Origin: Chiridota heheva
Lineage: Eukaryota > Echinodermata > Holothuroidea > Apodida > Chiridotidae
Direction of reading: 5' to 3'
DNA length: 64,000 nt
NCBI GenBank assembly: GCA_020152595.1
Contig: JAIGNY010001587.1
Span: forward strand, 2,040,001 to 2,104,000
Each line of letters begins with the position of its first letter. Positions within the stretch are counted from its first letter, which is position 1. The translations under genes were made by a program, and so were the position numbers. The notes below the pieces were generated by a model. That model was not told the DNA's origin. It did not search any database and was given only the letters and a program-made list of their open reading frames with translations. Shown here in pieces: positions 1 to 10,753 of this stretch.

Positions 1-297
1 TAGAAGGCATTGAAAATTGATTGTTATATCTATATATATATATGGAAGTTCCCCCCTATAAACATCTCACATATGGCAGTGCCCCCCCTCCTCCCCTCCC
101 CATATTGGCATCGTTGGTTCAAACGGCAACATTTTGTCTCCTGCACATGAAAAAGGTTTAATCAGTTATAAATGCTATTAAGGAACAATATTAGTAGATG
201 CATGACATGTTTTGGCTCTTCTTTTGGGCCTATTCACAAAATATCAAATTAAACATTTGAGGCTTCATAACTCCAATTAATCCCATGTTCTGTTTTC
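1..297. other. No gene recognised; short TA run and C-rich tract
   Basis: This is AT-rich non-coding sequence. It has a short TA microsatellite at about 31-44 and C-rich stretches near 50-105. No coding frame or repeat family is recognised. Confidence 0.6.
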
Positions 298-612
298 ACC
301 TGAGTTGGAGCTCACAATCAGACCCTGGACTGTAGGCAATCGGATCTGACCAGGTTTTGCTATAAGAAGAGGCGCCAGATATGATGATAGTCCCTAGATC
401 ATCATCTTTCTGTTGGGTATGATGCAGAGGATCTGATCTGCTGATAATAATTTTGTAAATGTGAACACATTATCAGTGAATTGTAATCAAGTTAGTGACT
501 CTACAACGGATAATAACACATTAATTGCAGGTTGCACATAAATCCCAGCTTGATATTGTGCTTCCTGATCAGATTGCAGGCAGTTGATCTGATCAAAAGC
601 TCCTGCTCAAGT
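298..612. mobile_element. MITE-like element with imperfect TIRs, GATCAGA family
   Basis: The left end reads ACCTGAGTTGGAGCTCACAA. The right end, reverse complemented, reads ACTTGAGCAGGAGCTTTTGA, so about 15 of 20 positions agree, and both are followed by GATC/CAGA-type sequence. The interior is rich in ATCAGA, GGATCTGA and TGATCTGATCA motifs. The same terminal motif recurs near 27412 and, inverted, near 30918, which suggests a dispersed family. No target duplication was found and no coding sequence is visible, so it is probably a non-autonomous DNA transposon. Superfamily unknown. Confidence 0.5.
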
Positions 613-2032
613 AAAAACTACTTCCTATTACAACAAGCATGTTGGGCTGTAAATCCTTGGGGTGGGGAGAGGGGGTAGAGACAGGTGAACTTGTCCCACT
701 TTCCAGCAGAATTTGAGACAAATACATAAGGTTGTGGAAAAACTGTCCCCCTTCTTTGTAGTGGAGAATTATGGCGCTGGCCCCAAGGTCATCCATCATC
801 AGGGTATTATATGATCCACGGAAACACCATTGGAAACATCCCTTCTCTTCTAGACACATATATGTGTAATGATATTTTCTGTTCATATTCCTCTGGTATA
901 CATTAGATGCATGGCAGGCAAGACCAACATCAGATCAAAATAAAAATAATTTCCATATGGTTGTGAAATTATAGATCAAAATCAACCAGCCATTCTTGAA
1001 TATAACCATTTGCCGTCCTCATCAAATTTTGACAGTTCCATTTATTACAGGCAAAAAAGTAATAATAAAAATTATATGAATTTTTGCAAATGTAATTTCA
1101 TTTCCAGTTATTCCCCTCGAAGGAGAAAACATTTGATATCAACGGTAAACTACCATAACACAACACAAATTTGTAATTTTACAACATTATGTGCCAATAA
1201 ATATTTGATTATGAAATTGTAGCTCGTAAAGACATATCGCCCATCAAAATCACTCAGACAAGAGAAGGTAATGTTATCAATCAGGAGGTGTTGGAAAAGA
1301 TGACTGTTTGTAATCAAGCCTTAATAGAAGACATGTTTCTTGCTTGCGTCTTATAATAACCAGCAGCTAACAATAAAGTTTATGAGCAAGTCATGCTGCG
1401 AGGGATAGGTAATGCAGATCGTATGTAGAGCTTCCAGCGAATGCTCTCTGAATTTGTATTCTTACTTTTACAGGTTACTGTAGTTTACAGGCAGCTCAAT
1501 GTTTGGTATGTCTTATGAGAACAAATATTAGCCTTGAACGTTTGTGATACTGCTAATTTAAACTAGATAATAAATTCATTTGCCTAAATACTCAGGAATT
1601 CCATGAGATAAGACAAGTTGCTGATTGTGCTGTTGGACAACGAGAAGACAGGAAGTAATCATTCTGTGTCACTTCTGCATAATGTTAGTCTGCAGCGATT
1701 AGAATTTGATGAAAAATGAAACTGAAGCAGTTTTACTCTTGATGAAATATCACACACTTGATTCCTTTTCACATGTTCACACTTGTTAACAATCAAGTGC
1801 AGATTTATAATTGTTTTTGCCAATCATATGTACAGTACAGCCCAAAAATACAGCGCACACGCTAGGTGCATACACAGGTGTAGAAGGTAGTGGGGGAAGG
1901 AGAGGGTGAACTTGTACCTAAATGATATTTATTTATTTTTGGGAACACTTGGAAACAAACTCTGGCAAGGTAATGCCCAGGCTGGTGTCAGTAACTTTAC
2001 ATTTTCTGGTACTTTCGACTTACCAACTTTTC
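613..2032. other. No gene recognised; G-rich dispersed fragment
   Basis: No convincing coding sequence. A G-rich stretch followed by GAATTATGGCGCTGG at about 655-790 resembles other fragments near 1885-1915, 47173-47305 and 59310-59415, so it is probably an old dispersed repeat. The open frames at 593-886 (minus) and 1906-2100 (plus) show no domain or codon pattern that would make them genes. Confidence 0.5.
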
Positions 2033-2470
2033 ACTGCGTTTTTAGTATGAATGCAGCCATGAATTTTGCCTATACATCCAGCATTAGCGGTTACTTTTAA
2101 TCTCCTTCTATGCTTAGTTAGCCTAGGTTACAAAGGTACGATGGGTAGGGCTGTACAATTCCTGGGGGGAGGTTAATAGAGCACTCGTCCCACCATTTCA
2201 TTGTGTTATTTAGAAATAAATACAAATATACATAGGTAGGCAGGTTCTTTTTACTGCGTTTTTGGTATGAATGCAGACATGAATTTTGCCTATACTTCCA
2301 GCATTAGCGGTTACTTTTAATCTCCTTCTATGCTTAGTTAGCCTAAGTTACAAAGGTACAATGGGTAGGGCGGTATAATTCCTAGGGGGAGGTTGATAGA
2401 GCACTTGTCCCACCATTTCAATGTGTTATTTAACAATAAAAACAAAAATACACAGGTAGGCAGGTAGCTT
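2033..2470 (+). repeat. Two-copy tandem duplication, unit about 220 bp
   Basis: The segment from ACTGCGTTTTTAGTATGAAT at 2033 is repeated from 2253 with only scattered substitutions, such as AGTATG to GGTATG and CCTAGGTTAC to CCTAAGTTAC. Both units end in the GGTAGGCAGGT motif. The high similarity points to a fairly recent tandem duplication. The unit contains no recognised gene. Confidence 0.85.
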
Positions 2471-2799
2471 GGGTATTTTACATCCCTTATCAATAGCTCA
2501 GGTTATATAGAGATGTCCGATGCTGTTTGATAAACCAGTTGTGAAGCACTGGTTAATGAAGACCCATTAAACTGGGGACATCTAGCATTCCAGCTGATGC
2601 TATAGACCAGTCTCCGCAGAGGTCTACATAGTGTTTGAAAAATGCTATCCCACACACTTTGTTGAGGAGAATTACAGCTCTGGATACAAACATACTCCGG
2701 GGCGTCGCGACCGAGGGTGCAATATTTGAGAAAGAAGACAAATTTGGGCAATATGATTAAAAATTTGTGCAATATGGTCAAAACTTCGGGCAAAACTTG

Positions 2800-3130
2800 T
2801 GGAATCTTGAAAGAGTTGTTCCGAAAACGGTTATAAAACTTCCGGATTTTTCTAAATCATGGTCTTAAATTACCCGATTTTTTCAAATTTGGTTCTAAAT
2901 TTTCTAGATTTTTTTCGAATCGGGTTCTAAAATTTCCTGATTTTTCCAAATCATGATTTTAATTTCTGCTGTTTCCGAACCAGATTATAAGAATTCTTGA
3001 TTTTTTTTCAAGTAATGATATCAAATTTCCAATTATTTCGAAAATGTTGTTGATTAAACTACCAAATTTTTCAAAATTCTGATCTTAAATTTTCTGTGTT
3101 TTTGATATTTCCAAATAATTGTATACATTT
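2800..3130. repeat. Degenerate AT-rich tandem repeat, unit about 38-40 bp
   Basis: A loose motif of the form CCNGATTTTTNCAAATC followed by ATGGTTCTAAATTTTC recurs about seven times with heavy divergence. It is an old minisatellite-like array with no coding potential. Confidence 0.55.
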
Positions 3131-5197
3131 TAAGATTATTCAAAAAAATGATAAGCTACGTACGTGCCTAATTGACGTTATTCTGTGAAGTGCGGGTCCA
3201 CCTACTGCAGACTAAGATGAGATATATTTAAAATGCAACGGGATAGGACCTTTTCAAGTAGGAGCGGGGCCCATATAGGCACATATGTGACACCGGACTA
3301 CGGCATACTCAGTCAAGTTTCTCTCCACTAATGTGAGCTAGGTTTGGACTTCTGAAGGGTTGCAGTTAACTTAGTAAATATGTGCTATTACAAAAAGAAC
3401 CAGATGGTTCATGTACCATATGGAATTAAAAAAAAAAAAAAATTGTGTCTTGCCTTGTTGAAAAGAAAATTTTGAACGCTGAGGCCAACCTATATCTTAA
3501 TTTTTAAAGTAGATAAAATGGGGTTCTTTTCCTTGGACAAAATCTGAATAATGGTAACAATTAAGGTATGGGATGTATCAATGAATCTTTAAACACCACT
3601 AAGCAGAACACATATGCATCCTCTCTGCCAACAAAAAGAACACCTGAAAACTGAGAGCAAGACGACAAAACTCTCTTCTCTCTCAAAAAAAATACTCTTT
3701 CAATCCAAGAATGACCAGGAATGGAACACTTCGAGAATACTTCCAAAAATCAAACAAAAAGACAAACAAATCCTAAAATCTTATCACTTAAAGAAAAAAT
3801 AAAGCATAGTTCCCTTTGTGAGGCAAACTAAAACAATAGGAATCTCCAATCCAAAACAAAAGATAATCCACAAATTAAAATGTTTCTTTTACACACGTCC
3901 TCTATACCACAATCAGAAGAAATTGATTCATACAAGTTTACAAAGATCCAACAAATTTCTGCAGGTTTCATTCTGCATCCCCAGAACAAAATCACGTAAA
4001 GAAAATTTCCATAAGATTTATAATCCGCATCACACGAACAAAACCATATAAAGAAAAAATCTACAAAATTGAAACTCAAAATCGAATGATAAATTTAAAG
4101 TCATCATCTCCATCGATAACGTAATCACACTAAAAGATCCATCAAATCTGTAAGATGAGTACCTTATCCAATCTAGTACCTTATCCAATCTAGTAACAAG
4201 TACCAATCCCAGTTCACACTTCGTAACTATATCCCCATAAAATTGTCACACATTTATGATCAACAAAGTTCTCAAATTTATGATGAACATTTGATCTTTC
4301 TTTTGTCGGCAGATAAAAAGCTTTCATGTTATGAGCTTAAGTCCAAAGCACACAATGCACTGATTCTGCAGTCTCAATTATAATGCTCACAAGACGTGTG
4401 TGTGTGTGTGTATATAAATATACTTGACCCATCCTATTACAGATAGAACTCTTCTTTAAAGACATCTATATCAAGGTGCCACTCTGGCAGATTAGAAGAG
4501 ATGGAGGATGATAATCATGTTAATGAGGAGGAGAGTCCAGCATTGGCTAGGAGAAGTCTTTCAGGATGTGGTCTGTGTTTGAATCATTCATGCTTTGATT
4601 GATCACAAGGCTGCATAGACTTGAGTTATTCCAAACGGAGCCATAAGTTGCTTTTCCCAATTCATCCATACGAAATACAAATTACTCATCAGATCCTCCG
4701 ACATGTGTGTAAGTTTAATTTGCTTGTGCACTGCCCGGAAGACATAGTCCGTTATGTGACATTACAATCAAGTAGAATCAATTGGAGGCAGAAATTCCTA
4801 TGCACATTTATGAAAGCTAAATAAAGAAACAACTGTAATTTAAAAATAAAATTACTGCCAAAAATATCCTATTCTCAAAATCGACGTTTCTGGCTTTTCA
4901 TAAAGAAGGGCAGGTGTTGGATGTCATTTCCCGGCTCCACTGCGCATATTTGATAAAACTATCAGATATTTGCTTTGACTTTCCGTAGTATCCCAGAGGA
5001 AAAGAAAATTAATGAATATATAGGAATTTGAAGTAAAAGATAATGAGCACTCACCCAGGAGATAAAAAAATATTCTACATTAGGAAACTCATAAGTTTGC
5101 ATTCATGATTGTGCTTAAAGCCCAATGGACATTTGTGATGATTTTAATATCTCTCTATAGCTACACAGGAAAAAATCAAGTTCAAGTTGCTAATCAT
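3131..5197. other. Gene-free AT-rich stretch
   Basis: No conserved coding sequence. There is a poly-A run near 3427-3441 and a short GT microsatellite at about 4396-4411. The overlapping frames between 3561 and 4079 are low-complexity (K, F, I, N rich) and occur on both strands, as expected of AT-rich non-coding DNA. Confidence 0.55.
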
Positions 5198-5382
5198 CAG
5201 TGGCGGTGCTATTGGAGGGGGGGGGGATTTTCCCTCCCCCTCATGAGATCGCTTTCCCCCCACTTTCCCCCAGATATTTTTGTTAAGTGACATATTTTGT
5301 CCAATTCATAGGATTTTGTCCCCCAGGAGACAAATTTTCCCCTCGCTTGACCCCCATGACCAAAATCATGGTGCCGCCACTG
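5198..5382 (+). mobile_element. hAT-type MITE with 8-bp target duplication
   Basis: This 185-bp element starts CAGTGGCGGTGCTATTGG and ends GGTGCCGCCACTG, so it has an inverted CAGTGGCGG terminus typical of hAT transposons. The flanks CTAATCAT (5190-5197) and CTAGTCAT (5383-5390) agree at 7 of 8 positions, as expected for a hAT 8-bp target duplication. The interior has G/C runs and no coding frame, so it is non-autonomous. A related copy in inverted orientation lies at 20748-20880 and shares the TGACATATTTTGTCCAATT motif. Confidence 0.8.
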
Positions 5383-5904
5383 CTAGTCATGTACATGCAC
5401 AGGGGGCTGTAAAATATTAGTTTGATGGGGAAAACATGATTGGAAGGGATCGAGGAGGGGGAGAACTACAAACATCTTTTTATTTACACATATAATTCAA
5501 TACATGAACACAATGATTAGCAAATCTTCGGGGAAGGAGAAGGGGGGAGGGGGGGTGCACACCCATGTCCATATGGCGAGCCACCCTACAAAGATCATGG
5601 TAGTTTTAAATTTGTATTTGGTACTTTCGTGCGAGGGGGAAAGGGGACTTGAATTTTCCCTAACTTCAATAGTGCTACTATTTCACCCAATTAGGTGCAA
5701 TTTGGTGCCCCTGCTTCCCCCTACCCATCCAATCCTCTGATGTATTATCACATGGCATGATACAAAACAGAGAAATGATAATTTCAGCATAATGTCATCT
5801 ACCGACCTTAATACCAATATATAGTTTCAATGACATAAACACAGCTTCTCAATCAATTCCTACATTCATGAGCCCTTCTATAAATTGTTTAAAAAAAGTG
5901 TGAA

Positions 5905-6215
5905 TACCGTATTCGATGTATTTAGCCCCCGGGAGCTTGCGAAAACAAAATTGCACCACTTTTCAGGCCCAAAGTTTCTTCATAATAAGCTCAGGGGCCG
6001 CATACATTGTGCTTTTCGAAATACATTGTGTGAAATGGTTCTTATATAATATCCACAATAACCACCACAAAAAATCTTGAGCGTCAGACACAAAAAAAAA
6101 TATATATTTCAAGTTTTTAAATTAATTAAATAAATTATGATATCAAGTCAAAAAATGTTGGGTGGGCGCCTATTAGAGCAGAGGTGCTTATTAGGTCAAA
6201 AACGGATGGTATGGA
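5905..6215. mobile_element. MITE, ACCGTATTCGATGTATTTAG family, copy 1
   Basis: One end reads ACCGTATTCGATGTATTTAG followed by CCCCCGGG. The other end, reverse complemented, begins CCGTTTTTGACCTAATAAGC. The interior has CAGGCCCAAAGTTTCTTC, ATAATAAGC and TTTTTGTGTCTGACGC-like sequence, matching in reverse orientation the copy at 50165-50480. No coding sequence. Probably a non-autonomous DNA transposon of undetermined superfamily. Confidence 0.65.
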
Positions 6216-7540
6216 AGTTCTTCTGATCTAATTTGCATATTCTTTTATGCTTTTGGGGAATTTCACAATTTTAAGTTCCTCAATTTTGGAAACTTAAACC
6301 TTCTTTTTGTTCAAAACCATCCTCTGTAAAACTGTAAACATAAGTTCATAAAAATGCAAAAAGTGCAAATAGTGTGGGATCATAAAATAAATTACGATTC
6401 ATATATAAAATTCATCAAAACTGCACCAGAGAGAGAAGTATCTACAGTTGCCACATTGACATTTAGATCAGAAAATTATCTCTTGAAAATTACACACTCC
6501 ACAAAAGATTCAATTGATTAGGAGCACTGCATTTCATGTTGTGTAGGCAATTGTGTAACTTGACAATTACATTAAATTTTGCAGAGAAAATTAATGCCGT
6601 TTTCACAATTTTGTTAACTGCAAGACTAATTATGTTCAAGCAGACAAGAGAAATTGAAATTAGCCCTTGTAAGTTTGATCTATTTAATCAATTCATTTAC
6701 TTAGCCACTTGCCTTGTGGTATCAACATGGAATGAAGTCCTGTGCTCTATAGGTAACAGCTAGGTCTACAGAAAGTTATACTTTAGAACATTTCTTATTT
6801 GAATTGTTTATACTTTATGCACGAGTAACAACTAGAAAAAATGCATTCTAATGCCAATAAGGAGACTATCAATTAAAATGTGTCCCCCCCTCCCCCACAC
6901 ACACACCTTCTCCTCCATTCAACCCCCATTTTGCATTCATTACAGAAAGAAACGAAAAAAACCTGACAAGTTCAGTTTAAAACTGTTTGTTTGTTTGTTG
7001 GTGTTTAAGGAATATTCCCATGGATTATCATTGTTGGTTCGCATGCGAAGCATAATGCGATCCTATGTAATGGCAATTTCGTCCGTCCAGCCGTCTACAG
7101 TTTTTCCTGAGAATTCCTCAGAAATGTTAAAGTTTTTTGAGAATTCCTCAGAAAATGTTAAAGTTTCTTCAGATATCCTATGGAAGGTTGGAATTTCTTT
7201 ACAAAATGTTAGTCTTTCAGAACCACTTTAGACAGATTGAAGACTAATTTCCTTACAAAGTCTACAAAACATTTGATATTTCCTTAGAAGATAAGTGTAA
7301 AATGATACAATTTTCCAATATTCTTCAGAGATGCTGAAGCGTCTCTCTTGTAGCAATGGAGATTTAAAATCCTTAAAATTCTTTAAAATGTTTGGGCACC
7401 AACGGTTGTATAGGGCATGATTATTAAACTCTGCCTTTATTATTGTGTTTATTTGCATAAAGTTGCTACAGTATTTGAACTGACCAGATTTTTATTTGAT
7501 TAAGTATGCTCAGTCAGGGAGTGTGATAGGACGTGACTGC
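6216..7540. other. No gene; short degenerate tandem motif near 7105-7165
   Basis: No coding sequence is supported. At about 7105-7165 a 31-32 bp unit, GAGAATTCCTCAGAAAATGT followed by TAAAGTTT, occurs twice and decays downstream. The preceding GTTCGCATGCGAAGCATAAT and GTCCGTCCAGCC sequence looks like a dispersed repeat, but I cannot name its family. Confidence 0.45.
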
Positions 7541-7689
7541 ATATGGACATAGGGATGCCATATGGGACATGGATGGGGGCCATGCGGCACATATGATATA
7601 TACCATGCGGCATACACCAGGGGCTATATCAGGCATAATTATTTGACTCATTAAGTTATTAAATGAACTGAAACTTTCATACATAGTAT

Positions 7690-8432
7690 GCTCAATGGGA
7701 TGTCATGTGGGACATGGGGTAGGATGTCATGTGGGACATGGGGTGGGATGCCATGTGGGACATGCCATGTAGAACAGGGTGGAATGCCATGTAGATTATA
7801 TGATGGAATGCCATGCAGGACATAGGGTAGAATGCCATGGGATTAGATGGGGTAAGATGTCATGTGGGACATGGGATGGGATGTCATGTGGGACATGGGA
7901 TGGTATGAGATGTCATGTGGAACATGGGGTGAGGTGCCATGTGGGACATGGGGTGGGATGCCACAAGAAACATAGAGGTTGGGATGCCATGTGTGACATT
8001 GGGTAGGAGGCTATGTGGGACATAGGGTAGAAGGCCATGGGGACATGAGATGTGATGACATGTGGGACATAAAGTAGGATGTTATTGGGTCATAGGGTGG
8101 GATGCCATGTGGGACATATAGTGGAATGCCATGTGGGACATATCGTGGGATGCCATGTTGACATCAGGTGGAAAGCCACTGATGCAGGATATGCGGTGGG
8201 ATGCCATGGGAACATAGGGAGAGATGCCATGTGGGACACAGGGAGGGATGTCATTTGGCACATGGGATGGGATCTATGTGGGACATAGGGTAGGATGCCA
8301 TGTGGGACATACATGTAGGATGCCATGTGGGGCATACATGTAGGATGCCAGGTGGGACATACATGTAGGATGCCATGTGGGACATACACGTAGGATGCTA
8401 TGTGGGACATATGGTGGAATGCCATGTGGGAC
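7690..8432 (+). repeat. Minisatellite, core GATGCCATGTGGGACAT
   Basis: About 30 variable units of roughly 20-25 bp share the core GGATGCCATGTGGGACAT followed by a GGGGT, AGGGT or ACATGTA linker. Outlying units lie near 7550-7610. Near 8300-8400 the linker becomes ACATGTA, giving a locally more regular sub-array. The open frames here (7779-8006, 8079-8288 and the minus frame 8090-8425 with HPT repeats) are repeat translations, not genes. Confidence 0.9.
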
Positions 8433-9559
8433 CATTAAACAATATGCTATTTATTCCAGGGAAATAAGCTGTGAAAAATTAATAAATACTAGGTTAAATA
8501 TCAACCAAATTTTGTTCTTCAATTTTCCGTAATTTCCTTCATTTCGGGCAATTTTCTTTTATTTTCAATTTTCCCCCTCCATTTTTGTGAATTAATTTTC
8601 ATAGTCAGGAAATTAAGCGAAAACTTTTTAAAAAGTGACGACAAATTTCTAATTTTTACAAAAATGTACCAAACACTTTGATCACAAAATTCCTTCATTT
8701 TTAGTTGATGATATTACCTCCCAACTGGAAAGGTTAAATCAACCCCTGCTTCTTAGGTACAGCCATTTTCCGATAAATCTCCGTTTACCTCCCTTTCACC
8801 AAAAGCTGAATATGCCAATGCAAGGGACACCCTCACTTTACAGCCAGACTGCTTCTTTAACTGGTGGCAAATATTTTCACCTCCTAAGAGACATACAGCA
8901 CGGCCCATCATTCATCAGAATTCAAATGCCAAGTCTTACAAGGGGCCAGTTAGATCTAGGGGGTTTACGGATACGTAACTTCCTAAAAGCTTTAGAGGTT
9001 TCAGACTCAAAGCATTCCTATATATCTCGGAAGTATAATATTTGAATAGTGTATTTGATTTAAAGAGTCAAATCTAATTACTCCATGATGATCTACCCGC
9101 CTTATTAAAAAGTTGACCAAATTGGGGGAATACCTGTCTAATAACATCTCACCTCCACTAAATGGAAAAACCCACAAAAGTAATCTCAACTTTCCAGCAT
9201 AGCAGGATCATTTCCAGACACAATAATATGCCTAACAATCAATAAAGCCTTCAATGATGCTTATTTTGAATCGCATAGTTTAATCACTTACTAACTTATG
9301 TGTGTATCGCATCGCGGAGCTTGAAAACCGTGTCCTATTATTCAATGCGCTAGTGAGCAAGTAATGCAAACCGGAAGTGGGAGGTACATAATATGATCAC
9401 CCGACCAGTTTTCAGATAATGATCAAGTGTTTAGGACACATTTTAATGCGGCTCTAATATCGTAATGTCTTCATCTTGTGTTGATGAATCTACACTAATA
9501 ATTACGTAAGCGACTATGTATATGAAAAATTTATAATTACTGCGTTTGTTTTTCAATGT
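8433..9559. other. Gene-free; AATTTTC-rich degenerate repeat at 8515-8620
   Basis: The 8515-8620 segment repeats AATTTTCNTTNATTTTC-like words and resembles 18040-18460. The remainder has no recognised element. Frames at 8812-9045 and 9007-9189 have no domain signature and are not called. Confidence 0.45.
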
Positions 9560-9786
9560 TTTGACGTCATGAACATGTACATACCAGCTAACATCATAAT
9601 TTTACCACATATGAATCAAAACAGATATGTGGTTCTTAAAATATGAACATTTAAAGATTTTTAATGGCATCACCATCAAAAACAATAGGGTATATCTACA
9701 GACCTTGGGCTATCTGTGTACCAAATATGACATGAATCTGGTGTATTGTTCGTGAGATATCGCATTTATGAGCTGGCCGTCACAAA
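9560..9786 (+). repeat. 305-bp dispersed repeat, partial copy
   Basis: This contains the diagnostic words of the family: CATGAACATGTACATACCAG, CTAACATCATAATT, CACCATCAAAAACAATAGGG, ACCAAATATGACATGAATC and GAGATATCGCATTTATGAGC. It ends in GCCGTCACAAACATACACAC and runs straight into the 19-bp minisatellite, so that array probably grew from the CA-rich end of the repeat. Confidence 0.75.
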
Positions 9787-9993
9787 CATACACACCCACA
9801 TGTACACCACACACCCACAAGTACACCACACACCCACATGTACACCACACACCCACAAGTACACCACACACCCACATGTACACCACACACCCACATGTAC
9901 ACCACACACCCACATGTACACCATACACCCACATGTATACCACACACCCACATGTACACCACACACCCACATGTACACCACACACCCACATGT
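9787..9993 (+). repeat. 19-bp minisatellite, unit CCCACATGTACACCACACA
   Basis: About ten head-to-tail 19-bp units with few variants (CACAAGTACA in some). Because 19 is not a multiple of 3, the array reads open in several frames as H/P/T-rich or V/C/G-rich peptides; these are not proteins. Confidence 0.95.
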
Positions 9994-10002
9994 ACAAAAT
10001 TA

Positions 10003-10753
10003 ACAGAGTAAAACCTCATTTTTTGGGGCCTGCACTACGAAATGATTAAACCAGAACCAAAAGGTTTTGTGGTTCCAATGCTTTTTTTTTTTTTTCCTTT
10101 TTTTTTAAATAAGCTGATTGATTTGCAAAATTTGTATTAACTGTCATGTCATTGCATAGGCCTATCATAAAATATTTTTTCCATGATATTTATTCACAAG
10201 CCACCCCCCCCCCCCTTCCATGCAGATCAATAAAAATGTTGACAAGATTAGCATTTGCACAATAAGTAACAACATTATTATAGCAAGTATGATGATAAAA
10301 TGGTTGCTTGTTTATTCTATTTCAAGAATTTGTCAGTAAGCCCAGCCTACTCATTAATATTTATAACATCACTACCACAACATTAGAACATGTACAGACC
10401 CCTGATATAGCATAAATCTGATATATCGTTAATGAGATGCGGTATGTAGGACATTCATATTAAGCCATGCCCACCATGCATATCAATGACATCTGCTGGT
10501 AACATAAGCATGTACAAAATAACCAACAAATCATCATGCCCAATATGACACAAAACTTTAACTTTTCACTTTAAGCCCCACCCACTTATTAATTTGCATG
10601 ATATCCCCACCAAAAACAATTGGGCACAATTATGTGTACCAAATATGACATGAATCAAGTTGACCATTCTTGACATACCATGTTTACAAGCTCTATTCAG
10701 CAAAATCATACTAAGCCCCGCCCACTCGACATTTTTAAAATCATGAACATGGA
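10003..10753 (+). repeat. 305-bp dispersed repeat family, left part before a 2.6-kb insertion
   Basis: It begins with AACAGAGTAAAACCTCATTT, then the inverted motif AACCAGAACCAAAAGG/TTTTGTGGTT, then a poly-T/poly-C tract. From about 10311 it carries typical family sequence (GCCCACCCACTTATTAATTTGCATGATAT and CCAAATATGACATGAATC words). It stops at CATGAACATGGA (10742-10753). The same sequence resumes at 13382, so the segment between is an insertion. Confidence 0.75.

Noticed and set aside
9710..10049. Cys/Val/Gly or His/Pro/Thr repeat proteins
   Set aside because: Translation of a 19-bp minisatellite on both strands.
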